Of a stretch of DNA of 64,000 nt, positions 17,998 through 26,998 are shown in pieces. The notes under the pieces were generated by a model. It saw only the letters and a program-made list of their open reading frames with translations, was not told the DNA's origin and made no database searches. The stretch is from NCBI GenBank assembly GCA_019359695.1, contig JAHHGV010000043.1, forward strand, positions 1-64,000. The letters are read 5' to 3'. Numbering within the stretch: position 1 is the first letter of the stretch; every line of letters begins with the position of its first letter. A program made the translations under genes and the position numbers. The DNA comes from Brasilonema angustatum HA4187-MV1. Its GTDB lineage: Bacteria > Cyanobacteriota > Cyanobacteriia > Cyanobacteriales > Nostocaceae.

Positions 17998-18032
17998 CCC
18001 ACCCTACGTGAAAGCCCAACGCAAAAGCCCTT

Positions 18033-18120
18033 ACGGGTTCGGCACTTCCTACCCTACGGTTCGCCTTCTGGTGGGCGTCTACAAGTCGGTTAACCCGTAA
18101 GGGCGGAGTGCCGAACCCGT
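18033..18120. repeat. Interspersed repeat with inverted arms
   Basis: ACGGGTTCGGCACT (18033-18046) is the exact inverse of AGTGCCGAACCCGT (18107-18120). CCCTTACGGGTT and AACCCGTAAGGG form a second nested pair. This is typical cyanobacterial dispersed repeat sequence. The remaining 18121-18640 gap holds the MITE-like copy and a terminator listed separately. Confidence 0.65.
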
Positions 18121-18159
18121 TGCCTGTTTTGGGAAATCCTCAAAGCAGCACGCTTACCA

Positions 18160-18283
18160 TATAAGAATCCGGTTTGGTTTATGAACGAACTCGTTGAGGT
18201 AGGAAAAAGGGAAAGCTTAACACCCGAACCCCTAACATAAACTGTACCTAGCTGAGCAAAAATCTGCGGAGGAATCCTATATA
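18160..18283. mobile_element. MITE-like dispersed repeat, copy 1
   Basis: About 124 bp bounded by TATAAGAATCC at the left and GGAATCCTATATA at the right, which are imperfect inverted ends. Internal words AACGAACTCGT and TGTACCTAGCT are shared with the copies at 28082 and 46693. It has no coding capacity, so any movement would depend on a transposase elsewhere. Confidence 0.6.
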
Positions 18284-18578
18284 CCTTTTCACTGTATTTA
18301 AAGTTGTTTTGAATCTAAATTTAATAAAAATATATAAAAATATTAAATCTCTTAACTTTATATTGTCAGCAAATAATAATATTGCAGTCCTACTTGAGTT
18401 GTGAAATCAAGGCATTGGATTGAGGAGGGAAGGATATTTACCGACACTCCCACACCCTCACACTCCCACACTCGACTGACTGGGCTGTCTTATTGAATTT
18501 AAACGAGAAATTTTGGAATCCAAAAGCTCTAAGTGTTATGCTGTAAGGCATTTCATTTGCATACAATAAGGGGCTAGA

Positions 18579-18600
18579 CAACCTGCAAGCAGGTTGTTTT
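18579..18600 (+). terminator. Intrinsic terminator
   Basis: CAACCTGC (18579-18586), AA, GCAGGTTG (18589-18596), then TTTTCTT. No plus-strand gene ends closer than 17997, so it may close a short unannotated transcript in this gap. Confidence 0.6.
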
Positions 18601-18640
18601 CTTCGCGACTTCACTCTGAATTTTGGATTTTGAATTGCTT

Positions 18641-19996
18641 ATGCCTTTCTCAGCCACTTTAAGCCAACTGATTGAAGTTCTTTGTGCCAAAGCAGCAAAC
18701 TTATCTGAAGCTGCTTTGGCAAATTTCAGCAGTGGAATCGAAACAGATTCCCGTATACTCAGCAGGGGTGAAGTATTCGTGGCTTTACGCGGTGAAAAGT
18801 TTGATGGACACGATTTTGTGCCAATGGCAATAGAAAAAGGTGCAATGGCTGCGATCGTTGATTTTGAATACGAGAATTCTAAATTTCCCGTCTTACAAGT
18901 CAAAGACACGCTCGAAGCATATCAAAAAATTGGTAGGTGGTGGCGTGAGCAGTTTTCTATTCCAGTGATTGGGGTTACGGGTTCTGTGGGTAAAACCACA
19001 ACCAAGGAACTCATTGCCGCAACTTTAGCCACAAAAGGAACAGTCCTCAAGACTTATGGAAATTACAATAACGAAATTGGCGTGCCAAAAACACTGTTGC
19101 AATTGAGTACAGAACATGATTTCGCCGTTATTGAAATGGCGATGCGGGGAAAGGGGCAAATTGCTGAACTGACACAAATCGCGCGTCCGACTATTGGTGT
19201 AATTACTAATGTGGGAACCGCGCACATTGAGTTACTCGGTTCAGAGGAGGCTATTGCTGAGGCAAAATGTGAGTTACTGGCTCAAATGCCCAAAGATGGT
19301 GTGGCAATTCTTAATTATGATAATCCGCTATTGATGGAAACAGCAGCGAGAGTCTGGCAAGGAGAAGTTTTGACTTATGGCTTTTCTGGTGGCGATATTC
19401 ATGGGAATTTGATTGATAGTGAGACGTTGGAAGTGACAGGAATGCAATTGCCTTTACCATTACCTGGACGACACAATGCAACTAACTTTTTGGCAGCTTT
19501 AGCGGTGGCAAAGGTGCTGGGTATTGATTGGTCGTGTTTGAAATCGGGTGTGAGGGTTGATATGCCGGGGGGGCGATCGCAACGTTTTACTTTGCTCAAT
19601 GATGTAGTAATCTTAGATGAGACTTATAATGCTGCACCAGAAGCTATGCAAGCGGCGTTACACTTATTGGCAGAGACACCAGGAAAACGACGAATTGCTG
19701 TGTTAGGTGCAATGAAGGAATTGGGAGAGCGATCGCACCAGTTACATCAGCAAGTAGGAGAAGCGGTGCGAAAATTAAATTTAGATGCTTTATTAGTATT
19801 GGTGGATGGAGAAGATGCTTTAGCCATGGCCAAAAGTGCCGAAGGAATTTCTCAGATGTGTTTTACAACTCATGCAGATTTAGTTGCCTCTTTAAAGACT
19901 TTTGTACAAGAAGGTGATAGGATTCTTTTTAAGGCAGCGCATTCAGTGGGACTAGATAAAGTGGTAAATCAGTTCCGTACAGAATTTGCCAAATGA
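18641..19996 (+). CDS. murF: UDP-MurNAc-tripeptide:D-Ala-D-Ala ligase
   Basis: This Mur ligase adds D-Ala-D-Ala to the peptidoglycan precursor in the cytoplasm. Visible features are the N-terminal substrate domain (GIETDSRILSRGEVFVALRG), the P-loop GSVGKTTTKE at about residues 114-123, TYGNYNNEIGVPKTLL, the ATPase stretch VIEMAMRGKGQIAELTQIA, and LDETYNAAPEAM in the C-terminal domain. I chose the ATG at 18641 over a TTG six codons earlier. The resulting 451 residues is normal. It is not in a dcw cluster here. Confidence 0.95.
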   Translation: MPFSATLSQLIEVLCAKAANLSEAALANFSSGIETDSRILSRGEVFVALRGEKFDGHDFVPMAIEKGAMAAIVDFEYENSKFPVLQVKDTLEAYQKIGRWWREQFSIPVIGVTGSVGKTTTKELIAATLATKGTVLKTYGNYNNEIGVPKTLLQLSTEHDFAVIEMAMRGKGQIAELTQIARPTIGVITNVGTAHIELLGSEEAIAEAKCELLAQMPKDGVAILNYDNPLLMETAARVWQGEVLTYGFSGGDIHGNLIDSETLEVTGMQLPLPLPGRHNATNFLAALAVAKVLGIDWSCLKSGVRVDMPGGRSQRFTLLNDVVILDETYNAAPEAMQAALHLLAETPGKRRIAVLGAMKELGERSHQLHQQVGEAVRKLNLDALLVLVDGEDALAMAKSAEGISQMCFTTHADLVASLKTFVQEGDRILFKAAHSVGLDKVVNQFRTEFAK

Positions 19997-20084
19997 ATTT
20001 TGCAGTTCTTAGCTCATGACTAATCGCGAATCGTGAATCCTGCGATTAGCAAATAGCGATTAACAAATAATAATTACTTAAGTG

Positions 20085-20654
20085 ATGAACATTAATCTAC
20101 CGCTAGAAACACAACGTCTTATTCTCAGGGATTTGACAAAATCAGATTGGCAAGGAATTCATAACTACGCCTGTGATCCAGAAGTTGTTCACTATCTGCC
20201 GTTTGGTCCTAACAGTGAAGAAGATACCAAGTTATTTTTGCAAACACAAATTAAATTACAACGCCAACAACCCCGTCGGCATTTTACTTTAGCAATCACT
20301 TTAAAAGATGACAAACAATTCATTGGTACCTGTCGCCTTTCCATAACAAATCCAGACAAGCTAGAAGGTTCAATTGGATATAGCTTAGATAAGCAATATT
20401 GGGGGCAAGGATATGCAACCGAAGCTGCAGGAAAAGTCTTACACTTTGGTTTCCAGCAACTCAATATGCATCGGATTTTTGCAACGTCTAACCCGAGAAA
20501 TACTCTCTCAATGCGAATTTTGGTAAAAATCGGGATGCGACAGGAGGGGTATTTGCGAGAGTATGAATGGGTTAAGGGTGAGTGGCAAGATTCGTTGCTG
20601 TATGCCATCGTTGATCGTGAATGGATACAGATGCAGATTCGCAATTTCAACTGA
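20085..20654 (+). CDS. GNAT-family N-acetyltransferase (RimJ/RimL type)
   Basis: The pattern is ETQRLILRDLTKSDW at the start, IGYSLDKQYWGQGYATEAAG (the acetyl-CoA loop), HRIFATSNPRNTLSMRILVKIGM and ending KGEWQDSLLYAIVDREW. This places it with RimJ/RimL-type enzymes that acetylate protein N-termini or small amines. ATG at 20085 and GTG at 20082 are equally possible starts. The tail runs into a G-rich low-complexity repeat just after the stop. Confidence 0.88.
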   Translation: MNINLPLETQRLILRDLTKSDWQGIHNYACDPEVVHYLPFGPNSEEDTKLFLQTQIKLQRQQPRRHFTLAITLKDDKQFIGTCRLSITNPDKLEGSIGYSLDKQYWGQGYATEAAGKVLHFGFQQLNMHRIFATSNPRNTLSMRILVKIGMRQEGYLREYEWVKGEWQDSLLYAIVDREWIQMQIRNFN

Positions 20655-20657
20655 AGT

Positions 20658-20715
20658 TTTAAGAGGGAAAAGGGAGCAGGGAGTAGGGAGCAGGGAGCAG
20701 GGAGTAGGGAGCACC
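20658..20715. repeat. G-rich short tandem repeat
   Basis: Repeats of the GGGAGCA and GGGAGTA type run in tandem from about 20668 to 20712. This is common low-complexity intergenic sequence in this group. Confidence 0.7.
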
Positions 20716-20867
20716 CCTGCTGCCTTAATGATAAGTCTTTATCCGGACACAATATTAGACAAGGACGCTGCTGTGCCTGGTGCTTTGCATCTCAACACAA
20801 ATCTTTCTTTGTTTTTCATAAAAGAGCAGCACAAAACATGATGTCTTCTACCAAGATTTCGTTATTG

Positions 20868-23600
20868 CTATGGACTTTTTTGCTGAGTTAAAGCAATAAG
20901 GTCTTCAAACTGGAAGTTATCGATTAAGTGAGTCAGGGCATTGGCAATAGGAGCATGCGATCCAGGAATTTGATCAATCAACTGATGAAGCAACTTTGCA
21001 TTAACACAAGTTGCGGCTTGATGCATTTGTTTGATCCACACAGAAGGCATCACTTCTAAGGATGAAGGACTAAGGATAAGAGAAGAAGGTGAATTTTCAT
21101 TCTCCTGTGGTGTGCGTTCCTGTTCTGCGTAAACATAGCTAACACCGAGGTATTGTGTCATTTTTTCAAAGATGACTTCTGCTCGATAGGGCTTGCGGAC
21201 AAAGTCATCACATCCAGCCTCAAGAGCTACTTGCTGCTCCTGTTCAAAGGCATTGCCAGTTAATGCAATGATAATCGGGGCTGACTCGGATGACTTAATT
21301 TGCTTGGTGGCTTCGTAGCCATCCATTACGGGCATCTGCAAATCCATCCAGATCAGGTGTGGGAACCAGCGCTGAGTGAGTGCGATCGCCTCAATTCCAT
21401 TTTCTGCCTCTCGCACTTCAAATCCAACAGGTTTAAGTAATTCGACTAAAAGCTGCCGGTTGCTTGGTTTATCTTCAACAACCATAATCCGGTAGGTGGG
21501 TTGTCCAGCAGCGACTCTAATAACTTGTTGAGAAGTTGCACTCAGGGGTATCACATCAGCTTCGATACTTTGGGCTTGGATATTGAATCGAAAGCAACTA
21601 CCTTTGCCCAACTCACTTTCAACAGTAATGTTTCCACCCATCAACTGCACAAATTTGCGACTAATTGACAAACCTAATCCCGTTCCCTGTTGAGATTTGC
21701 GACCAGTTTCTGTTTGCACAAACGGCTCAAAGAGCTGATCAAGTTCTTCAGAAGCAATCCCAGATCCGGTGTCTTCGACTTCAAAAATTAGAGATTGCGT
21801 ATTGGGTATTGGAGATTGAGAAATTTCTTTCCTAATCCCTAGTCCGCAGTCTCTAGTTTCTAGTTTTACTCGTAGCGTTACGCTTCCAGCTTGTGTAAAT
21901 TTGACTGCATTTCCAACTAGATTAAACAAAACCTGACGCAATTTGCTTTCATCGGCACGGATATATTGAGGAAGATCGGGCGAACGCTCAACAATAAATT
22001 GCAGCCCTTTGGATGTAGCTTTAAATTGGAACATTTGTTGCAGCCCATCCAATAGATCATACAAGTTAAAATCCTGGTCGTTGAGGGTAATTTTGTTCGC
22101 TTCAATCTTTGACATTTCCAGAACATCATTGATCAAGTTGAGCAAGTGTTCCCCGCTACGGCTAATTGTATCGAGATATTCCTGCTGTTTGGGATCGAGG
22201 GAAGAACTGCGGCTTAGTAGTTGAGTAAATCCCAGAATCACACTAAGTGGAGTGCGTAACTCGTGGCTCATGTGAGAAAGAAACTGGCTTTTGGCACGGT
22301 TTGCCACAACTGCTGCTTCTTTTGCTTGCTCAAGGGCGGCTTCTGTTCGTTTGCGATCGCTAATATCAGTGATCACTCCTTCCACACAATGTTCTGTAAC
22401 ATTCAATCGAGCAGAAAATAGTCCCCAGAAAAATGTTCCATCGCGTCTTTCAAGCTGGAGTTCAAAATTATGAACTTCGCCGTGAGTTTGCAGAATTTTG
22501 ACGATTTCCTGCTGTTGATTGGGATGTGCATACAAGTCAGAGATGCATTTGTATCCAATTATCTCTCTAGCAGAGTCGTATCCCAACATGCTTACCAGCC
22601 GCTGATTCGTATCTATAACTAAACTATCCTTTTGGCGAACTCGAAAAATGCCTACCTGCGAGTTCTCGAAAATCGTCCGCAATTTAGATTCACTTTGCTG
22701 TAATGCGATCGCACTCTGGCGGAGCTTGTAAATAATCGAGACAGCAATCCAGATTATTATTACCGTGGATAGTAAATACAGTCCCAGTCGATACAGGCTC
22801 GCTGTATCAAGTGCTTGTTGATATGCGCTGTAGTAAGCTTGGGCAATGTCTTCGGCACGATCAGGCGTTGGCAAATGCGATATGTTATCGACTAAACGAT
22901 TAATCTGTGGGTGACGCTCCAGGAGAATCTGGGCGTGAGCGATCACCCTTTGGGTGGCTCCCTGCTGGAGCATCGCCTGTTCTACATTTTTGCGCTGATT
23001 TGTTGAGCCCACATCAGTGCGAATTTGTTGGATTTCTTGCTGAATTTTTCGTTGTAACTCTTGGTTATTGGAGAGGTTAAATAGCAGAATATCTCTTAAC
23101 AATGTGTTGAGATGATCTGCCAAGACAGGATTCATTGTCTGATTTTTTTTCAATTCAGCAATGGCGATTGGAAAATATGTCAGCGAATTATCAACAACTG
23201 CCTTCTGAGACTTAAACAGATCAATTTCTTTTTCTTTGTCCCGATAAACTTGGAGATAAGTTTTAATTGCCTGATTAATTTTTTGCTGTCCATCTGAGTT
23301 AATAAATGAGGGAATTTGCTGTAAGTCTGCCTGAATTCGTCTTAGTTCTGTTAATTTGTTTACAATTGAGTCATAGTTGAGCAGCAGTTTTAACCTCGTC
23401 TCTAAGACGTTTTGATTTATGCGGGCATCGAGTTCTTGAATTTTACCCAAATCGTTAATATAACGCAGATGTTGTTCCAACTTAACAGATCGCGACTCGA
23501 TCCAGAAAAATAAAAACAGCAGTACTACCCCTGTTGGTAGTAGATAAGCACTTACAGCCCCAATGAATTTACCAAGACGCAGACGTAGCGATTCCATCAT
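20868..23600 (-). CDS. Membrane hybrid histidine kinase (sensor, PAS, HisKA, HATPase, REC)
   Basis: This is a sensor kinase with its own receiver. Order: membrane segment at about 13-33; helical periplasmic sensor at about 35-270, of DAHL-like type; membrane segment 272-292; PAS at about 305-415; HisKA with the phospho-acceptor His446 (SHMSHELRTPLS); HATPase with NLVGNAVKFT, EDTGSGI and GTGLGLSISRKF; REC at about 703-820 with Asp753 (IWMDLQMPVMDG); and a 65-residue helical tail. Residues about 583-605, in the HATPase, are an unusual insertion coded by repeat-like DNA. The signal sensed is unknown. It lies next to the peroxide-defence genes and may serve them. Confidence 0.93.
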   Translation of the reverse strand: MMESLRLRLGKFIGAVSAYLLPTGVVLLFLFFWIESRSVKLEQHLRYINDLGKIQELDARINQNVLETRLKLLLNYDSIVNKLTELRRIQADLQQIPSFINSDGQQKINQAIKTYLQVYRDKEKEIDLFKSQKAVVDNSLTYFPIAIAELKKNQTMNPVLADHLNTLLRDILLFNLSNNQELQRKIQQEIQQIRTDVGSTNQRKNVEQAMLQQGATQRVIAHAQILLERHPQINRLVDNISHLPTPDRAEDIAQAYYSAYQQALDTASLYRLGLYLLSTVIIIWIAVSIIYKLRQSAIALQQSESKLRTIFENSQVGIFRVRQKDSLVIDTNQRLVSMLGYDSAREIIGYKCISDLYAHPNQQQEIVKILQTHGEVHNFELQLERRDGTFFWGLFSARLNVTEHCVEGVITDISDRKRTEAALEQAKEAAVVANRAKSQFLSHMSHELRTPLSVILGFTQLLSRSSSLDPKQQEYLDTISRSGEHLLNLINDVLEMSKIEANKITLNDQDFNLYDLLDGLQQMFQFKATSKGLQFIVERSPDLPQYIRADESKLRQVLFNLVGNAVKFTQAGSVTLRVKLETRDCGLGIRKEISQSPIPNTQSLIFEVEDTGSGIASEELDQLFEPFVQTETGRKSQQGTGLGLSISRKFVQLMGGNITVESELGKGSCFRFNIQAQSIEADVIPLSATSQQVIRVAAGQPTYRIMVVEDKPSNRQLLVELLKPVGFEVREAENGIEAIALTQRWFPHLIWMDLQMPVMDGYEATKQIKSSESAPIIIALTGNAFEQEQQVALEAGCDDFVRKPYRAEVIFEKMTQYLGVSYVYAEQERTPQENENSPSSLILSPSSLEVMPSVWIKQMHQAATCVNAKLLHQLIDQIPGSHAPIANALTHLIDNFQFEDLIALTQQKSP

Positions 23601-24268
23601 TCACTCATTGATTGTCGATTCTGGAGTGTTTGCAATAATTGTAGCGAGCTACAACTATAAAATGCTTTCAACGGCGTATGAAGTGGATTTTCAGTCAAGA
23701 TTGTTTGCAACAGTCTGCAAACAACAATTTTAACCAGGATTAGCTGATGAGGTTTCCCTCTGTTCGATAATCTTAATTTATCGGCAAGGAATGGTTGCCC
23801 GCATCTAATAAATGTCATGTCCAAACCATGACATTTGTCATGACTTAAGCAGTCGCGCAGAAATAAGTTACCTGTACTTTTTTGTGTCCAGTTTCATTTC
23901 ACCATACACAATACCCCCATCCGGTTCGTTCTCATTGGAGGTATTACTCAACTGAAAATTCCACCTAGTCTGAGCCTTAATACAGTTTAAATTACACCCA
24001 CTCTGACTGAAAGTGAAGTATCTCATTTGTATTGTCAATACCATGCACAAAAGCCAGCAACTTTGCCTATAGTCGGTCTTTAGTAGTGTGCCATCTGCTT
24101 TGGTCAGATAGCTTTTATACTCTCAATCACACCAAGAAATTTCACTCGTTTTTGTCCCGGCAACTAAGTGTGAGTTTTTACCGTTTACATTTTTTGAGTT
24201 AATTTTACTGTACAACGGCGTTGGTTAGCGAGCAGTCTTTGATAATGTTTATGTTTTAGTTTCCAAGT
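23601..24268. other. Intergenic region, no convincing gene
   Basis: Two short minus-strand frames exist (23597-23824 and 23868-24050). The first ends overlapping the kinase ATG by 4 bases, but its product (MDMTFIRCGQPFLADKLRLS and onward) has no recognisable character. Confidence 0.4.
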
Positions 24269-24703
24269 TTATTTTTCTTGTACAGCACAGGACTGACACA
24301 ATCCACGCAAAGTTACTTCGTAACTTTCTACCTTAAACCTATCATTTAACTGCTGCAACTGCGGAGCGTTGAACATTTCCCAGGCCAAATCATTTATTAG
24401 TCCACAAGCACGACAGCGAAAATGATGGTGCAGATCTACATTAGCATCATACCGAGTCACCCCTTCTTCAAGCAGCACCTCGCGCACTAACCCTACTTCT
24501 CTAAGCGCAGTTAAAGCAGTGTAAACCGTTGCTTTAGAGGAAACAGGGAGATCGGAGTTTAAATCACTCAAAATTTCTTCGACGGTTGGGTGATCGGTTC
24601 GACCCAGCAAATTGGCGTAAACAGCAGCACGTTGAGGCGTTACCTTCAGTCCTTTAGAGTGGAGGCGTTGAATCACATTAGTTGCAGTCAGTATTTTGAC
24701 CAT
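24269..24703 (-). CDS. Fur-family regulator, PerR-like
   Basis: The 144-residue protein has the Fur winged helix (GLKVTPQRAAVYANLLGRTD, SSKATVYTALTALREVGLV), the metal-site residues DLHHHFRCRACGLI and a second CxxC near the end (GLCQSC), the structural zinc site. Fur paralogs with this spacing include Zur and the peroxide sensor PerR. Divergent placement next to a catalase gene favours PerR. A perfect 7-1-7-type palindrome 85 bases upstream of its start suggests self-regulation. The exact paralog is an inference. Confidence 0.88.
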   Translation of the reverse strand: MVKILTATNVIQRLHSKGLKVTPQRAAVYANLLGRTDHPTVEEILSDLNSDLPVSSKATVYTALTALREVGLVREVLLEEGVTRYDANVDLHHHFRCRACGLINDLAWEMFNAPQLQQLNDRFKVESYEVTLRGLCQSCAVQEK

Positions 24704-24787
24704 AGGTTCAGCTTACCATTTTCAAGCGGTTAATTGAAAGCTATAACATACAAAAATTTTAACAATTTTGATGCTTGACTTATTCCT

Positions 24788-24808
24788 AACTCAGAATTAT
24801 TCTGAGTT
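24788..24808. promoter_or_regulatory. Candidate Fur/PerR operator
   Basis: AACTCAGAAT, T, ATTCTGAGTT: a perfect 10-1-10 palindrome containing the 7-1-7 layout of Fur/PerR boxes. It lies 85 bases before the Fur-like gene start and about 415 before the catalase ATG, in their shared divergent region. Binding is not proven. Confidence 0.55.
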
Positions 24809-25151
24809 CATATCAAAAAAACACAACTGAATTCGCAAACATGCTCCTTATGTAACACCGATACTCAAACTCAGCCGAAATACATAGTCATTTTGATTAG
24901 CGATGCTCCCTCTGGGAGCCGAATCCTTGCGGGCGATTGCGCAAAGCAAGAGACACCTGAAGGTGTATCGCATCAAAAACTGATTTCAGTCTATTAACTG
25001 CCTTGCATTGCGTAGTTAATAGTTTTGGGTTGAATTTGTGATCGAAAAATTAGCGCTTGCAGCTAATGTGTGTAATTACTTTAAGGATATTTGCAGCATT
25101 TTCGTTCATCCATATTGCAGTGGTCACAACTATAGACTGCTCAATTAACTT

Positions 25152-25174
25152 AAACTCGAAAATCCTTCGAGTTT
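25152..25174. promoter_or_regulatory. Inverted repeat upstream of catalase
   Basis: AAACTCGAA (25152-25160), AATCC, TTCGAGTTT (25166-25174), ending 48 bases before the catalase ATG. It could be an operator or a 5'-leader hairpin. The half-site AACTC is shared with the upstream palindrome. Confidence 0.4.
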
Positions 25175-25222
25175 GAGTCAAATTCAGCTGGTCTATAACT
25201 CAAAAAAGTTAGGTTTCAAAGA

Positions 25223-26797
25223 ATGAAAATTCCGCGCTTTAATCTTCTCAAAAAAAATCTTTACCTTCCAGTAGTAATGGCTTTAGCATTAGTATTGGTA
25301 CTTGTAATTACTAATAATCATGCTAGTGCCAAAACTCCTTTAACTTTGGATAACGGCGCTGCAGTCGGAGATAATCAAAATTCCCTGACTGCTGGACCAA
25401 ATGGTCCAGTATTACTCCAAGATGTTCATTTAATTGAAAAGCTAGCTCGTTTTGATCGCGAACGTATTCCTGAAAGAGTTGTTCACGCTCGTGGTACTGG
25501 AGCCCATGGTGAATTTATCAGCGATGCCGATCTCTCAAACATAACAATGGCTGCCCCTTTCCAAAAAGCTGGTAAAAAAACACCTGTATTTGTACGCTTT
25601 TCTTCAGTAATTCACCCTCAAGGTTCACCAGAAACCCTTCGCGATCCACGTGGATTTTCGACTAAGTTTTACACAGACAAAGGAAACTGGGATTTAGTCG
25701 GCAACAACTTACCGGTGTTCTTCATCAGAGATGCCATGAAGTTTCCTGATATGGTGCACTCCCTAAAGCCTTCCCCTATTACGAATAAGCAAGATCCCAA
25801 TCGTTTTTTTGATTTCTTCTCTCACGTACCAGAAAGTACCAATATGCTGACTTACCTGTTCTCAGATATGGGTACACCTGCCAGCTACCGAGAAATGGAT
25901 GGTTCCAGCGTCCATGCTTACAAGTTTATTAATAGCAAAGGTGAGTACAAGTACGTCAAGTTTACTTGGAAAACTAAGCAAGGAATGCATAACTATACAG
26001 CTATGCAAGCGCAGGAAATGCAAGGGAAAGATTTTAACGTCCACACTAGTGATCTTTATGAAAACATTCAGCGTGGTAACTATCCTGCTTGGGATTTGTA
26101 CATACAGACTCTCAATCCTCAAGATTTGGACAAGTTTGAATTCAACCCTTTAGATGCAACTAAAATTTGGCCTACTAATCTAGTTTCCCTGCGTAAAGTA
26201 GGTACAATGACGTTGAACCGGATGCCAGAGAACTTCTTCCAAGAAACTGAGCAATCGGCTTTCGCACCCAGTAACCTTGTTCCTGGTATTGAAGCTTCTG
26301 AAGATCGGCTTTTACAAGGAAGAATCTTTTCCTACGCTGATACCCAAAGGCATCGTCTTGGTGTCAACAACATGGAACTACCTATCAATAAACCCCGCGT
26401 TCAGATCAATAATGAAAACCAAGATGGTTCTGCCAACTACGGTAATACCAAATCTGACGTGAACTACGAGCCAAGCCAGCAACCGACAGCTTTACAACAA
26501 GACAGTAACTATCGTTATTCTCAGCTACCGATTGCTGGTAAAACTCAACAGCAAAAAATTCAGAAAACTCTCAATTTTCAGCAAGCAGGAGAACTCTATC
26601 GCTCCTTCGATAAGCAAATGCAGGATAATTTGATTGCTAATCTGAAGAACGATTTGGGAGCGGTGAAAGATGCAAACATCCGTACTCAAATTACTGCTTT
26701 CTTCTACAATGCCAATCCAGAATACGGAACCCGTGTGGCTCAAGCAGTTAATGTTAGTTTAGATACAGTTAAAAAACGTGCTGCTGAACTGAAGTAA
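25223..26797 (+). CDS. Monofunctional haem catalase with an export signal
   Basis: It splits hydrogen peroxide to water and oxygen. The catalytic His is about residue 88 (RVVHARGTGAHGEF), the substrate channel includes FVRFSSVIHPQGSPE and DPRGFSTKFYT, and the proximal haem tyrosine is about 371 (GRIFSYADTQRHRLG). Unlike cytoplasmic catalases it starts with a positively charged, strongly hydrophobic leader ending in an AxA-type cleavage site (VLVITNNHASAKTP, about residue 36), so it is probably periplasmic or luminal. Its 524 residues fit a small-subunit catalase. It is divergent from the Fur/PerR-like gene, and the neighbour beyond is a di-haem cytochrome peroxidase. Confidence 0.93.
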   Translation: MKIPRFNLLKKNLYLPVVMALALVLVLVITNNHASAKTPLTLDNGAAVGDNQNSLTAGPNGPVLLQDVHLIEKLARFDRERIPERVVHARGTGAHGEFISDADLSNITMAAPFQKAGKKTPVFVRFSSVIHPQGSPETLRDPRGFSTKFYTDKGNWDLVGNNLPVFFIRDAMKFPDMVHSLKPSPITNKQDPNRFFDFFSHVPESTNMLTYLFSDMGTPASYREMDGSSVHAYKFINSKGEYKYVKFTWKTKQGMHNYTAMQAQEMQGKDFNVHTSDLYENIQRGNYPAWDLYIQTLNPQDLDKFEFNPLDATKIWPTNLVSLRKVGTMTLNRMPENFFQETEQSAFAPSNLVPGIEASEDRLLQGRIFSYADTQRHRLGVNNMELPINKPRVQINNENQDGSANYGNTKSDVNYEPSQQPTALQQDSNYRYSQLPIAGKTQQQKIQKTLNFQQAGELYRSFDKQMQDNLIANLKNDLGAVKDANIRTQITAFFYNANPEYGTRVAQAVNVSLDTVKKRAAELK

Positions 26798-26870
26798 TAA
26801 AGAAGTACACGAGGGCGGCAATAAAGCACCCATTCAAACCTCACAATAATTTAAGGCAGAAGCCCACCAT

Positions 26871-26905
26871 TGACACTCCCACATCTTCTAGGTGTGGGAG
26901 TGTCA
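26871..26905. terminator. Inverted repeat between convergent genes
   Basis: TGACACTCCCACA (26871-26883), 9-base loop, TGTGGGAGTGTCA (26893-26905). The perfect 13-bp stem lies between the catalase stop and the end of the peroxidase gene. It is likely a shared terminator, although the T-run is weak. Confidence 0.55.
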
Positions 26906-26998
26906 ACAAAATCTATGTCCAGAAGACACGCGGCGCGAAGGATTTTGGTGAGGATAATGCGTAAGTCCTATTAAGATGAGACAAGTTGAAAAATTTTT

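Noticed and set aside
20192-20752. 186-codon minus-strand frame opposite the GNAT gene
   Set aside because: Includes translated tandem repeats (LLPAPCSLLPAP); a shadow of the acetyltransferase and the G-rich repeat.
23597-23824. 75-codon frame overlapping the kinase start by 4 bases
   Set aside because: The overlap suggests coupling, but the sequence has no domain and no clear ribosome site; chance is likely.
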